64,000 nt of DNA, taken from positions 16,706-80,705 of the forward strand of contig CAMLLB010000014.1 in assembly GCA_946480815.1 (NCBI GenBank), written 5' to 3'. Origin of the DNA: an uncultured Flavobacteriales bacterium (GTDB lineage Bacteria > Bacteroidota > Bacteroidia > Flavobacteriales > Crocinitomicaceae). This document shows positions 7,050 through 15,404 of the stretch, one piece after another (the stretch's first letter is position 1; the number at the start of each line of letters is the position of its first letter). The notes below the pieces were generated by a model. That model saw only the letters and a list, made by a program, of their open reading frames with translations, was not told where the DNA came from and did no database searches. A program made the translations under genes and the position numbers.

Positions 7050-8006
7050 ATGAAAGCTTACACAAAAACCAAATACGGAGGACCGGAAGTTCTTAAACTG
7101 GAAGAGGTTGAAGCACCAATTTTGAAAGAAAACCAGGTAATGATCAAGGTCATGGCCAACTCGGCTAACCCGGCCGACTGGCACATACTACGCGGAAAAC
7201 CCTACTTTGCCCGCTTAACCTTCGGATTGTTCAAGCCCAAAGAAAAAATCCCCGGAGCTGATTTTGCCGGAATAGTAGAAGCAGCAGGAAAGAAGGTCTC
7301 CCAATTTAAAGTTGGTGACCGTGTCTTCGGAGAATCGCTCTCAGGCGGAGCTTTTGCAGAATATATCTGTGTAGAGGAAACCATTTGCGCCAAAATGCCC
7401 GAAGGAAGTACTTTTCAGGAAATGGCCTGCATTCCGATCGCCGGACTCACTGCTTTGCAAGCGCTCATCACCCACGGGCTTTTGAGGAAAGGAGAAACAG
7501 TGCTGATCAACGGCGGCTCGGGTGGTGTGGGACATTTTGCGGTACAAATTGCCAAAGCTTACGGAGCACACGTCACAGCCGTTTGTTCTTCCAGGAATGC
7601 AGACTTTGTGCAGTCATTAGGAGCAGATAAAGTCATTGCCTACGACAAAGAAAACATCCATCAGCACACCGGGAAATACGATCTGGTAATTGATACCAAC
7701 GGAAACCTGTCTTTCGGTGATTACAAACGCATGGGTCGGTGTGGAGTAATGATCGGTTTCACGACAATGGGACACATGATGTCTGTTCTGTTAAGAAAAA
7801 TGGTGAGCAAATTCCCTTTGATCCAGTTCACTGCCGAAGCCAACTCCAACGACCTGGAAATCCTTGCCGCTTTGGTCCGGGATAAGAAGATCACTCCGCG
7901 CATAGAAAAAGTGTTCCCATACCGGGAACTTCCGCAGGCAATAGGCTACATCGAAGCTATGCGGACCAAAGGAAAAGTGGCTATGGTTTGGGGAGAACAG
8001 GCATAA
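7050..8006 (+). CDS. NAD(P)-dependent alcohol dehydrogenase / quinone oxidoreductase family
   Basis: 318 residues of the zinc-independent medium-chain dehydrogenase class. The N-terminal GroES-like fold contains ADWHILRGKP and IPGADFAGIVEAAG. The Rossmann nucleotide loop is INGGSGGVGHFAVQIAKAYGA. Catalytic zinc ligands of true alcohol dehydrogenases are absent, so NADPH-dependent reduction of quinones or enones is likely. I chose ATG 7050 (MKAYTKTKYGGPEVL), where the family conservation begins; an in-frame ATG at 7011 would add 13 residues with no family match. Confidence 0.85.
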   Translation: MKAYTKTKYGGPEVLKLEEVEAPILKENQVMIKVMANSANPADWHILRGKPYFARLTFGLFKPKEKIPGADFAGIVEAAGKKVSQFKVGDRVFGESLSGGAFAEYICVEETICAKMPEGSTFQEMACIPIAGLTALQALITHGLLRKGETVLINGGSGGVGHFAVQIAKAYGAHVTAVCSSRNADFVQSLGADKVIAYDKENIHQHTGKYDLVIDTNGNLSFGDYKRMGRCGVMIGFTTMGHMMSVLLRKMVSKFPLIQFTAEANSNDLEILAALVRDKKITPRIEKVFPYRELPQAIGYIEAMRTKGKVAMVWGEQA

Positions 8007-8031
8007 ATCCTTAAACTGGTCAAAATGCTTG

Positions 8032-8060
8032 TTTGTTGCACGCTATAAATTGTACTTTAG
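8032..8060 (+). promoter_or_regulatory. Promoter of the lipoprotein gene
   Basis: TTTG at 8032-8035 and TACTTTAG at 8053-8060 (one base off TAnnTTTG) are 17 bases apart and lie 28 bases before ATG 8089. This is a plausible -33/-7 pair. Confidence 0.4.
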
Positions 8061-8088
8061 CAGGAAGTATAATGAATAGCCGGAATTT

Positions 8089-8832
8089 ATGATGCTCATA
8101 CAAAAACATGCTGTTATTGCTTCAATCAAGGTGGTTTTGTCGGTAATGGCCTGCTGCATACTGCTTACAAATTGCGGTGTTCTTCAAAAAAGTCCTAAAA
8201 AAGAATTGAATGACGGTTTTTATACCCAGCGGATCGACCACCAAAAAAAACAGGTTTACATCGACATCGTTGAGGACAACCTGCGCATCCACGCAGCCAA
8301 AAAAGTAAACCGGAAGCTTGTCCTGGATACCACGGTTAACCGGATTGTTTTCCCGAAAGAAATGAACGCCTTGTACGAAGAAACCGCTTCTTTCAACAAA
8401 GTATCCTTTGACATCGATTTTTTTACCATTCCTCTCAAACTCAGGCCCGGACAAAAAAATGTTCCAACTCAATTGAATGCGAATCTCAACGGTGCAGTAT
8501 ACCTTGGCTTCAGAACGGACAAATATGTATTGAGCTATAATCCCAGCCCTTTGGGAAAATCAAATCGGGATATCAATCACTTTGGGTTTTCAATCGGGGC
8601 GTTTACAGGTTTGGGGAATACTTTCATGTCGCCGACAAATACAGACAATGTATTGCAGCAGGAATATGACGGAATAGTTTGGAGTAAAGGCCTGGCGGGA
8701 ATTTTTGCTATCAACCGTTTCACAGTCGGGCTGGCTTTTGGTTTTGATAACCTGCTTGACAAGAACAAAAGCATTTGGATCTACGAATCAAAACCCTGGT
8801 TGGGACTCGCATTGGGTTTGAACCTGAATTAA
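8089..8832 (+). CDS. Lipoprotein with beta-barrel-like C-terminus
   Basis: 247 residues. The N-terminus is a lipoprotein signal (SVMACCILLTNCG, lipidated C29). The C-terminal half has alternating Gly/aromatic strands (HFGFSIGAFTGLGN, GIFAINRFTVGLAFGFDN, WLGLALGLNLN) like an outer-membrane barrel or porin-like repeat. Two adjacent ATGs (8089, 8092) are possible starts. Function unknown. It may sit in the outer membrane as a surface or periplasmic lipoprotein. Confidence 0.65.
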   Translation: MMLIQKHAVIASIKVVLSVMACCILLTNCGVLQKSPKKELNDGFYTQRIDHQKKQVYIDIVEDNLRIHAAKKVNRKLVLDTTVNRIVFPKEMNALYEETASFNKVSFDIDFFTIPLKLRPGQKNVPTQLNANLNGAVYLGFRTDKYVLSYNPSPLGKSNRDINHFGFSIGAFTGLGNTFMSPTNTDNVLQQEYDGIVWSKGLAGIFAINRFTVGLAFGFDNLLDKNKSIWIYESKPWLGLALGLNLN

Positions 8833-9002
8833 CAAGCATCAATCCAAAGAACGTTATGAGAAGTGCTTTAAGTCTGAACGGCGGGATCCGGTAAATTTAC
8901 CCTGAGAACTTGTTTATGAGATGGATACCACTAAATTAGATGTGCTTAATCTCTTTTACGGGATGGATAAACAAGACAGGTGAAAACCTTTGAAAACGAA
9001 CC

Positions 9003-9264
9003 ATGAATAAAATGACATCAAAAAGTATCCGGATTCTCTCCTCCCTGCTTCTACTCGTCGGTTGCACGAAGGTACCTCCAGCTATGAAATACATTACAGT
9101 AAAGGATTAAAGGACAGTGTTGTCTTTGTGAATTACAATTTTCAGCTCGGATAATCATTGGTGAAAATGAATTGAATCTAAAACAGATCAGTCAACGGAC
9201 AAAGTTTGAGATTGAAAGCATATACACAAAAACAACAAATGCTGATTTGCTTCATGAGTTGTAA
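9003..9264 (+). pseudogene. Frameshifted small lipoprotein gene
   Basis: ATG 9003 opens a classic lipoprotein signal (IRILSSLLLLVGCTK) but the frame stops after 35 codons. A protein-like stretch continues in a second frame (YEIHYSKGLKDSVVFVNYNF), and a third frame carries IIIGENELNLKQISQRTKF to a TAA at 9262-9264. Two frameshifts therefore explain the region. The remaining part of the gap (8833-9002) holds only very short frames and no feature I can support. Confidence 0.5.
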
Positions 9265-9305
9265 GAAATAAGTCAGTGGGAGTTCACGACAATTGACACA
9301 AAAAT

Positions 9306-9884
9306 ATGGACGATAAACTTTTAAATCATTTTATAAGTATTCAGCAACTATCCCAGGAAGAGATCGATGCTATTGATGAAACATTAACGGTAAAGGATTT
9401 TAAAAAAGGAACCTTGTTGCTAAAAGAAGGTCAACATTCTTCCGCTACGTATTTTGTACTTGAAGGAATTGTAAGACAGTTTTACATCACAGATGGTACG
9501 GAAAAAACCAGTGATTTTTTTACCGAAGGGCAATGGGTCTTATCAATCAATAACATCACGCAAAACAGGACTTCAAATCACTTCCTGGAATGTTCTTCAG
9601 ACTGTAAAGTGATTGTCGGGAATAGTGAAAAAGGGGAAGATCTTTATAAAAAATACCCCAATCTTGAGACCATCTCCCGGAAATTAATGAACCAGGTTTT
9701 TGTCGGGCAACAAACCAAAATGGAAACGTATATCTTAGACAGTCCTAAAGAACGGTACCTGAAACTCCTTCAATCCAACCCGGAACTTTTCCAAAAAATA
9801 CCCCAATATCAAATAGCCAGCTACGTGGGTGTAACACCTGAATCGTTGAGCAGGATCAAAAAAAGATTGGTACGGGAAAGTTAG
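9306..9884 (+). CDS. Crp/Fnr family transcriptional regulator
   Basis: 192 residues. A cNMP-type barrel (about 20-120; FKKGTLLLKEGQHSSATYF, LEGIVRQFYITDG) is followed by a C-terminal winged helix with IPQYQIASYVGVTPESLSRIKKR. No heme or FeS ligands are obvious. The gene converges with a DUF4386 membrane protein and overlaps its 3' end by 4 bases. In this phylum such regulators often sit beside a single stress or transport gene, so DUF4386 may be its target (inference). Confidence 0.85.
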   Translation: MDDKLLNHFISIQQLSQEEIDAIDETLTVKDFKKGTLLLKEGQHSSATYFVLEGIVRQFYITDGTEKTSDFFTEGQWVLSINNITQNRTSNHFLECSSDCKVIVGNSEKGEDLYKKYPNLETISRKLMNQVFVGQQTKMETYILDSPKERYLKLLQSNPELFQKIPQYQIASYVGVTPESLSRIKKRLVRES

Positions 9885-10591
9885 TCCTTCAATTGGTCAT
9901 ATCCATATTTCTCAAATGCTGTCGTATTAACCCCTTTTATCAAGAGCCATAGGACCATCATTACTTCGCCAATCCAGGCAAACTCACTAACTACAATTTT
10001 TACTGTCGGGAACAGAAAAAAAGTAGTGAAATCAATTAAGTATCCAATGCAGGTAACCAGTAAAAAATAACCAATGATTTTAGGAATGTATTTCGATTGA
10101 ATCACCAAATACCCCATTGGCAAGAGCCACAATCCAAAAAATATATCAATCATTTTGATCCCATAATCGTGCAAATTGAGAAAAAGACTTACCAGTGTCT
10201 CAACTTCTGCCCCCGAAGAATAAACCAACTTTTCCGAGTGGTGCACGAAATACAGGACAGCAACCTTGTTCAATTCGTTTAGCAGTGAAATGGGAGCTGC
10301 GATCAAGGTGAAAGTAACAATCCATCTGGAATACCTGCCATTCACGGGTTTCAGGGTCCTGGCAATATAAACCGCAGTAGCAACCGTAACTAAAGCACAA
10401 AGTATTGCACTTACGATGCTTAAACGAAATAAAAACTCATTGGAAGCAATGTTGGAAATAGTTACCGGTATATTTTCCATGTCAACCAGTTGACTCGGGA
10501 CGTACACGATTCCAAAAACACCTAATGGAATCTGGAACAGATAAAGCAAGCCTGCAAATCGTGCGGTAGTTTTAATTGAATTCATTTTCAT
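9881..10591 (-). CDS. DUF4386 family membrane protein
   Basis: 236 residues with about six membrane segments (for example LFRLSIVSAILCALVTVATA, IVTFTLIAAPISLLNELNK, IIGYFLLVTCIGYLIDF). The opening KTTARFAGLLYLFQIPLGVF is characteristic of DUF4386. Function unknown in the family. Its 3' end overlaps the convergent Crp gene by 4 bases, leaving no room for a terminator between them. Confidence 0.8.
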   Translation of the reverse strand: MKMNSIKTTARFAGLLYLFQIPLGVFGIVYVPSQLVDMENIPVTISNIASNEFLFRLSIVSAILCALVTVATAVYIARTLKPVNGRYSRWIVTFTLIAAPISLLNELNKVAVLYFVHHSEKLVYSSGAEVETLVSLFLNLHDYGIKMIDIFFGLWLLPMGYLVIQSKYIPKIIGYFLLVTCIGYLIDFTTFFLFPTVKIVVSEFAWIGEVMMVLWLLIKGVNTTAFEKYGYDQLKD

Positions 10592-10647
10592 ATGTTTAAT
10601 TTTAGTTTACATTGTTTTAAGAAATCATCTGGTACAATTTCCAGGGA

Positions 10648-10655
10648 CAAAATTA
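10648..10655 (-). promoter_or_regulatory. -7 box for the DUF4386 gene
   Basis: On the minus strand the sequence reads TAATTTTG, an exact TAnnTTTG match, 56 bases before the DUF4386 start. This leaves a leader of roughly 50 bases. Confidence 0.45.
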
Positions 10656-10786
10656 TTTATACGATAATCCATTGTCATTGACTTTGGATAAGAAATGAAC
10701 ATTCCGTTACCCGAGTAGCCAACCCTTTCCTGCCTAAACTTTTCAAGTATCAAGACAAATTCCCGATGAAATCTTACCTTTACCCT

Positions 10787-10802
10787 ATCCGCCGTGGCGG
10801 AT
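10787..10802. repeat. Perfect 16-bp palindrome upstream of hydrolase/ligase genes
   Basis: ATCCGCC-GT-GGCGGAT, a perfect 7-bp stem with a 2-base loop, lies 28 bases before ATG 10831. A near-consensus box TACCTTTA sits about 10 bases upstream. It could be an operator, a leader hairpin or a small dispersed palindrome; no second copy was seen in the window. Confidence 0.45.
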
Positions 10803-10830
10803 CGTAACGCTTCATTTCAAAACAGTCAAA

Positions 10831-11568
10831 ATGAAACAAGAAACCGCAGCAAGTAATTCAGCAGCACTGGTCGAAAATCCAATACCGGACAGGCGAATAA
10901 AAAGTGCCCATTTATCAGTGGTCCCGGATTCCCGCTTGGATTCCATGGTGGCGAAAGCTCACCCGATCAGTGATTCCGGAGTTCCATTCCGTGATTTGAC
11001 GAATGCTGAAACGAAACGGGAGAGTATCCGGCAGCTCATTGACAAATTGGATGTGAAGCACAGTCTGCGCTACCAGCGAACCGTTGAGGATACGTATTGC
11101 AACGTCTATTCGTATGATTTCTGCTATTTCGCACAAGTTTATCTGCCAACCGTTTGGTGGACGAAAGAATCCATTGAAAAAATACTCGACGGACAAGAAG
11201 TTGAGCCTGTTTTTGAGGAAACCGTTGATCGGATCTACTCAAGCGCTATTCATGATTGGCTGTTAAAATGGGGAGCCAGTTTTGGCTGGAAACGCATGAC
11301 GGACCTGGACGAAATCCAGCGGAAAGTAAACGAAGAAGGTGGCGTTGGGATCATTTGTGCCAAACGAAAAATCGTTGGCCTTTCGGGACACATTGTTCCC
11401 ATCGTTCCGGAAACCGCTGCTAAAAAAGCATACCGCGAAAACGGTGTAGTAATCTATCCTTTGCAGTCACAGGCCGGGAAGCTGAATTACAACTATTTTG
11501 CAAAAGCACGAAAAGACTGGTGGAACCACGAACGCTATTCTTCTCATGTGTTCTTTTACCACGATTAA
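10831..11568 (+). CDS. Putative Cys/His hydrolase (peptidase- or amidase-like)
   Basis: 245 residues, no signal peptide, N-terminal ~60 residues low in complexity. The core resembles a papain/NlpC-type hydrolase. A cysteine (C90) sits in DTYCNVYSYDFCYF, a Trp-rich stretch follows (VYLPTVWW), and a histidine (H187) sits in GLSGHIVPIVPE with an acidic residue (E194) after it. This order, C then H then a polar residue, is what cell-wall amidases and CHAP/NlpC peptidases show. The assignment rests on motif order only. It precedes a COOH-NH2 ligase-like gene by 53 bases, so peptide bond making and breaking may be paired. Alternative: a peptidoglycan amidase effector. Confidence 0.55.
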   Translation: MKQETAASNSAALVENPIPDRRIKSAHLSVVPDSRLDSMVAKAHPISDSGVPFRDLTNAETKRESIRQLIDKLDVKHSLRYQRTVEDTYCNVYSYDFCYFAQVYLPTVWWTKESIEKILDGQEVEPVFEETVDRIYSSAIHDWLLKWGASFGWKRMTDLDEIQRKVNEEGGVGIICAKRKIVGLSGHIVPIVPETAAKKAYRENGVVIYPLQSQAGKLNYNYFAKARKDWWNHERYSSHVFFYHD

Positions 11569-11621
11569 GCAAAGGGCTTCCAAACTAAATTTATACATAC
11601 AACATAAAGTCAATTACATAA

Positions 11622-13097
11622 ATGAACGAAAATCAGAAACAAAAACGGTATTGGGGAATTGGATTAGAAAACGAAACCTACATGCAATTCGAAGAACCAA
11701 TCATTGTTTCTGGTGCATTCATACAAGAAAAAATTGGCTGTGAGCGCTATAGCATTGATTACAGGACCTGTTATAAAGCAGGAATGCTGTCGCTTTTATT
11801 GGAAACTGCTTTTGATAAAACAAAGAACTATATCGTAAGTCGGCGAATCAATAGTCATTCACTGGATAAAGTAGATTTAAACTGGCAGCATAAAACGATA
11901 GCCGGCACCACTCCATTGGAAGACAATCCGGAATATTCAGGAAAATCGATCCTGGAGGCCTTTCTTGAAACACAGCCTTACAATATTCAAAGTATGCTGA
12001 CCCAAAAAAACAATCCGATGGGCTCCGTGAATTTTGACGGCGATTCGATCGAATTTGTAACCAAATACTTTGAAAACAGAACAATCCCGGAAGCTTGTCA
12101 AGAGCTAAAAGCTACCAAACAATTATTTATTGATAAATTAAATGAATCAGCAGTTCTAAAGGGTGAACTACATTTCCCGGATTATAACATCGGACTCAAC
12201 ATGTTTATGTCCAACCAGGAAAACCTGGTCTTGTTTAATAACGGAACGTACCATTTTCATATTACATTACCCACACTCACAGAAAATAGCCGGATCATCG
12301 ATTATCCGGAGTTTGACCGGAAACACTCCAATGCCATCTACCTGCTGCAATGGTTTGAACCCTTGTTCATAGCAACACTGGGCAGTCCGGATATCATGCA
12401 GGTCATTAGTTCGAAATACGGATTAAAAGAACAATTTGCCGGTGGTTCCATGAGAAACGCCATGTCGCGCTATACCGGAGTTGGAACGTTCAACAAAGCA
12501 ATGCCGAAAGGAAAGGTCCTGACTTATCCGGTAGCAGATTTCAGAAAACTTTTAAAGTTCAGCAAAGAAGAAAACATTTGGTGGCGGGATCAAATTGAAT
12601 CGGAATTGGGTTACGAATTACTTTCGGATGTGGGCCTGGATTTCAACCAGGAAAAAATGTACCAAAGCGGTTTTGAATTCAGAAGCTTTGACGAATTTCC
12701 GGCAAGCTATTTGAACGATGTTCTCCTGGCCATTATTCTGATCTGCGAACACTCTCTGCATCTTCCGGATGTAAGCTGGGGACACGATAGTGTGGCCTGG
12801 AACAATTTAGTTTTCAAATCCTTAAAAAACGGATACCTTACGGAAATAACCGAAGCTGAAAAGAAAGAAGTACTGGATTTATTACATCTGACTTCTCACC
12901 AGGCTGAATTTACTGCAATCAGGAAGCTCGATGAATTTTTCTTTCAAATCCTGGCAGTATTGCATGAGAAATACAAAGACGAAAACACCTGTATCGATTC
13001 CATGGTCGGTGAAAAGACCTTTGCGGCACCAAGTTGGGATAATTTCAACCAATACCAGGCAGAGCGGCATTTGAAGCAGATTGAGGGAGTTGAATAA
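11622..13097 (+). CDS. Glutamate-cysteine-ligase-like COOH-NH2 ligase (amidoligase), putative
   Basis: 491 residues, soluble. The N-terminus WGIGLENETY (residues 11-20) has the GxExE metal-binding strand of the glutamine-synthetase / glutamate-cysteine-ligase fold (E16, E18). Later NNGTYHFHITLP (H211, H213) fits a second metal or nucleotide strand, and NAIYLLQWFEPLFIATLG (238-255) matches the helix seen after it in that superfamily. GGSMRNAMSRYTGVG (274-288) carries the conserved Ser/Arg segment. It is longer than the usual bacterial amidoligases and lacks clear glutathione-synthesis context. I infer an ATP-dependent ligase joining an amine to a carboxylate. Neighbours are a putative hydrolase upstream and a membrane protein downstream. 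Confidence 0.6.
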   Translation: MNENQKQKRYWGIGLENETYMQFEEPIIVSGAFIQEKIGCERYSIDYRTCYKAGMLSLLLETAFDKTKNYIVSRRINSHSLDKVDLNWQHKTIAGTTPLEDNPEYSGKSILEAFLETQPYNIQSMLTQKNNPMGSVNFDGDSIEFVTKYFENRTIPEACQELKATKQLFIDKLNESAVLKGELHFPDYNIGLNMFMSNQENLVLFNNGTYHFHITLPTLTENSRIIDYPEFDRKHSNAIYLLQWFEPLFIATLGSPDIMQVISSKYGLKEQFAGGSMRNAMSRYTGVGTFNKAMPKGKVLTYPVADFRKLLKFSKEENIWWRDQIESELGYELLSDVGLDFNQEKMYQSGFEFRSFDEFPASYLNDVLLAIILICEHSLHLPDVSWGHDSVAWNNLVFKSLKNGYLTEITEAEKKEVLDLLHLTSHQAEFTAIRKLDEFFFQILAVLHEKYKDENTCIDSMVGEKTFAAPSWDNFNQYQAERHLKQIEGVE

Positions 13098-13131
13098 AGA
13101 ATAGCATTGAAAGCAAAGAGCAATTTAAAAA

Positions 13132-13617
13132 ATGTTTGAACGGACACTGTATATTTTCGTCCTTGTTGGTTTCTTTGTTTTATCGGGCATCGGGGTGTGG
13201 TTCGGAAACCCGAATGGTGTTTCGTGGACGAATTGGATTACTGGAAACGGAAGATGGGTCTTACTTCTTGCTCACATTTTGTTCCTCGTACTGGCATTGC
13301 GCCAATTGTGGATTTGGAACATCTCTGTTGGAAAAAATGAAATTTATCTCAAACGCTTTTTTGGATCAAAAAAAATTACGTTGCAATCAACAGACTTAAT
13401 TTCATTTACTGTTGAACTGGACAAAGATCCTTCATGGATGAAAAACTCCCGTACAACTATCATTGTCAGACTTCAGACAACGCAGGGAAAAATGACTTTT
13501 AACTCATCGGATTACAAGTCATTCGACAAAACATTGAACAAATTATTCTCACAAAACAGGGAAATGCGTCTTCAATGTTTCAAAAAAATCTCCCAACTGA
13601 AGGAGCGAGTCCGATAG
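13132..13617 (+). CDS. Small two-helix membrane protein
   Basis: 161 residues. Two membrane segments (about 5-23 and 43-62) precede a basic, beta-rich cytoplasmic domain (about 65-150; ISVGKNEIYLKRFFGSKKITL, RTTIIVRLQTTQGKMTF) resembling a small PH-like domain. It starts 35 bases after the ligase gene with no promoter or terminator between, so it is probably the third gene of that run. It could anchor the system to the membrane, but that is inference. Confidence 0.55.
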   Translation: MFERTLYIFVLVGFFVLSGIGVWFGNPNGVSWTNWITGNGRWVLLLAHILFLVLALRQLWIWNISVGKNEIYLKRFFGSKKITLQSTDLISFTVELDKDPSWMKNSRTTIIVRLQTTQGKMTFNSSDYKSFDKTLNKLFSQNREMRLQCFKKISQLKERVR

Positions 13618-13715
13618 ACAGGTAATTATCCACAACTTTCAAGTCAACTCCATCTTTTAACTAAAATTAGATGTCGCAAACAATCTATTTCTCATCATCT
13701 CGTTGAAATTGTGTA

Positions 13716-13723
13716 ATTTTGCA
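13716..13723 (+). promoter_or_regulatory. -7 box that fixes the aldehyde dehydrogenase start
   Basis: TAATTTTG matches TAnnTTTG and lies 18 bases before ATG 13742. Because it falls downstream of a possible TTG start at 13703, it argues for the ATG, which also has AAAAGGA just upstream. Confidence 0.55.
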
Positions 13724-13741
13724 CAAACTAATCGAAAAGGA

Positions 13742-15298
13742 ATGTCAGCAACAGCAACAGATCTTGGAATACAAGAAACATTAAAAACATTGGGAATTGA
13801 AGCGGTAAACCGTGGAGCTTCCACAGGAGGATATTGGTTTAACACACGTGGAGCTCAAATCGATTCAGTTTCACCGGTAGACGGACAAATTATTGCATCG
13901 GTTTCTTCTGCAACGGAAGCAGAATACGAAGCGATTGTTTTGAAAGCTCAGGAAGCATTCAAATACTGGAGAATGATCCCTGCACCAAAACGTGGTGAAG
14001 TGATCCGTCAGTTAGCTGAAAAAATCCGCGAGAAAAAACAGGCATTGGGTGAATTGGTTTCTTACGAAATGGGGAAATCACTACAGGAAGGTTTAGGAGA
14101 AGTTCAGGAAATGATCGATATCTGTGATTTCGCAGTGGGTCTTTCCCGTCAATTATATGGTCTTACGATGCACTCTGAGCGTCCGGGACACAGAATGTAC
14201 GAGCAGTACCACCCGCTTGGGATCGTAGGAATTATTTCTGCGTTCAACTTCCCGGTTGCAGTTTGGAACTGGAATACAGCTTTAGCTTGGGTTTGTGGAG
14301 ACGTTTGTATCTGGAAACCATCCGAGAAAACACCTTTGACGGCAATTGCATGTCAAAAATTGACCCAGGAGGTATTCGAAGCAAACGGAGTTCCGGAAGG
14401 AGTTTCCTGTTTGTTGATCGGCGATGCTGAGATTGGAAAATTAATGACAAATGATGCACGTATCCCATTGGTTTCTGCAACAGGTTCAACCCGCATGGGT
14501 AAAGCAGTTGGTGAAGCAGTTGGAAAGCGTTTGGGCCGTCACTTATTGGAATTAGGAGGAAACAACGCGGTAATTATTACTGAAAGCGCTGACTTGAAAA
14601 TTGTGGTTCCGGGAGCTGTATTTGGTGCAGTAGGAACAGCCGGACAACGTTGTACTTCAACACGCCGTCTGATCATTCACGAATCTGTTTACGATAAAGT
14701 AAGAGATGCCCTGGTAAATGCATACAAGCAATTGAAAATCGGAAATCCATTGGATCAGAATAATCACGTTGGACCGCTGATCGATAAAGATGCGGTAGCA
14801 GCTTACCAGAATGCGTTGGTTCAGGTAGTGGAAGAAGGTGGAAAAATATTGGTTGAAGGTGGCGTTCTTTCAGGGGAAGGATACGAAAGCGGATGTTACG
14901 TAAAACCGGCAATTGCAGAAGCTCAAAACAGCTTCAAAATTGTTCAGCACGAAACATTTGCACCGGTATTGTACTTAATGAAATACACAGGTGGCGTTGA
15001 AAACGCAATCGCTCTTCAAAATGGAGTTCCGCAAGGATTGTCTTCGGCAATTATGACCAACAACCTGAAAGAAGCAGAAGCATTCTTATCCCAGGCAGGA
15101 TCTGACTGTGGAATTGCAAACGTAAACATCGGTACTTCCGGTGCTGAGATCGGTGGAGCATTCGGTGGTGAAAAAGAAACCGGTGGCGGACGTGAGTCAG
15201 GATCCGATGCATGGAAAGTATACATGCGCCGTCAGACAAACACCATCAATTACACAGATTCATTGCCATTGGCACAGGGAATCAAATTTGATTTGTAA
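13742..15298 (+). CDS. amaB: ALDH7-type aldehyde dehydrogenase (aminoadipate semialdehyde / piperideine-6-carboxylate)
   Basis: 518 residues of the aldehyde dehydrogenase superfamily. Catalytic C304 is in GTAGQRCTSTRR and general base E270 in LLELGGNNAV. The stretch HPLGIVGIISAFNFPVAVWNWN with WKPSEKTPLTA is typical of ALDH7A1/AmaB, which oxidises alpha-aminoadipic semialdehyde to aminoadipate in lysine breakdown. A saccharopine-dehydrogenase family gene at 31345-32682 would supply that semialdehyde. Start: ATG 13742, preceded by AAAAGGA and a -7 box. A strong palindromic terminator follows the stop. Confidence 0.85.
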   Translation: MSATATDLGIQETLKTLGIEAVNRGASTGGYWFNTRGAQIDSVSPVDGQIIASVSSATEAEYEAIVLKAQEAFKYWRMIPAPKRGEVIRQLAEKIREKKQALGELVSYEMGKSLQEGLGEVQEMIDICDFAVGLSRQLYGLTMHSERPGHRMYEQYHPLGIVGIISAFNFPVAVWNWNTALAWVCGDVCIWKPSEKTPLTAIACQKLTQEVFEANGVPEGVSCLLIGDAEIGKLMTNDARIPLVSATGSTRMGKAVGEAVGKRLGRHLLELGGNNAVIITESADLKIVVPGAVFGAVGTAGQRCTSTRRLIIHESVYDKVRDALVNAYKQLKIGNPLDQNNHVGPLIDKDAVAAYQNALVQVVEEGGKILVEGGVLSGEGYESGCYVKPAIAEAQNSFKIVQHETFAPVLYLMKYTGGVENAIALQNGVPQGLSSAIMTNNLKEAEAFLSQAGSDCGIANVNIGTSGAEIGGAFGGEKETGGGRESGSDAWKVYMRRQTNTINYTDSLPLAQGIKFDL

Positions 15299-15314
15299 GA
15301 AATAATCAGATATC

Positions 15315-15354
15315 AAAAAAGTAGGGGCACGATTAATCGTGCCCCTACTTTTTT
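15315..15354 (+). terminator. 40-bp perfect palindrome, GTAGGGGC family copy 1, terminator
   Basis: Arms of 20 bases (AAAAAAGTAGGGGCACGATT and its exact reverse complement) form an uninterrupted stem-loop with T-runs on both strands, 16 bases after the aldehyde dehydrogenase stop. It should terminate transcription in either direction. The same GTAGGGGC...GCCCCTAC core recurs five more times in the window, so it is also a dispersed repeat. Confidence 0.85.
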
Positions 15355-15372
15355 GATTCAAATGGAATAGCT

Positions 15373-15380
15373 TATATTTG
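15373..15380 (+). promoter_or_regulatory. -7 box, with -33 TTTG supplied by the palindrome edge
   Basis: TATATTTG matches TAnnTTTG, 24 bases before ATG 15405. A TTTG at 15352-15355, at the edge of the preceding palindrome, lies 17 bases upstream and could serve as the -33 element. Confidence 0.5.
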
Positions 15381-15404
15381 TGTAAACTATTCATTCATAA
15401 CACC

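Noticed and set aside
13703..13741. Upstream non-ATG start of the aldehyde dehydrogenase
   Set aside because: The -7 box at 13716-13723 lies inside it, and AAAAGGA is just before ATG 13742.
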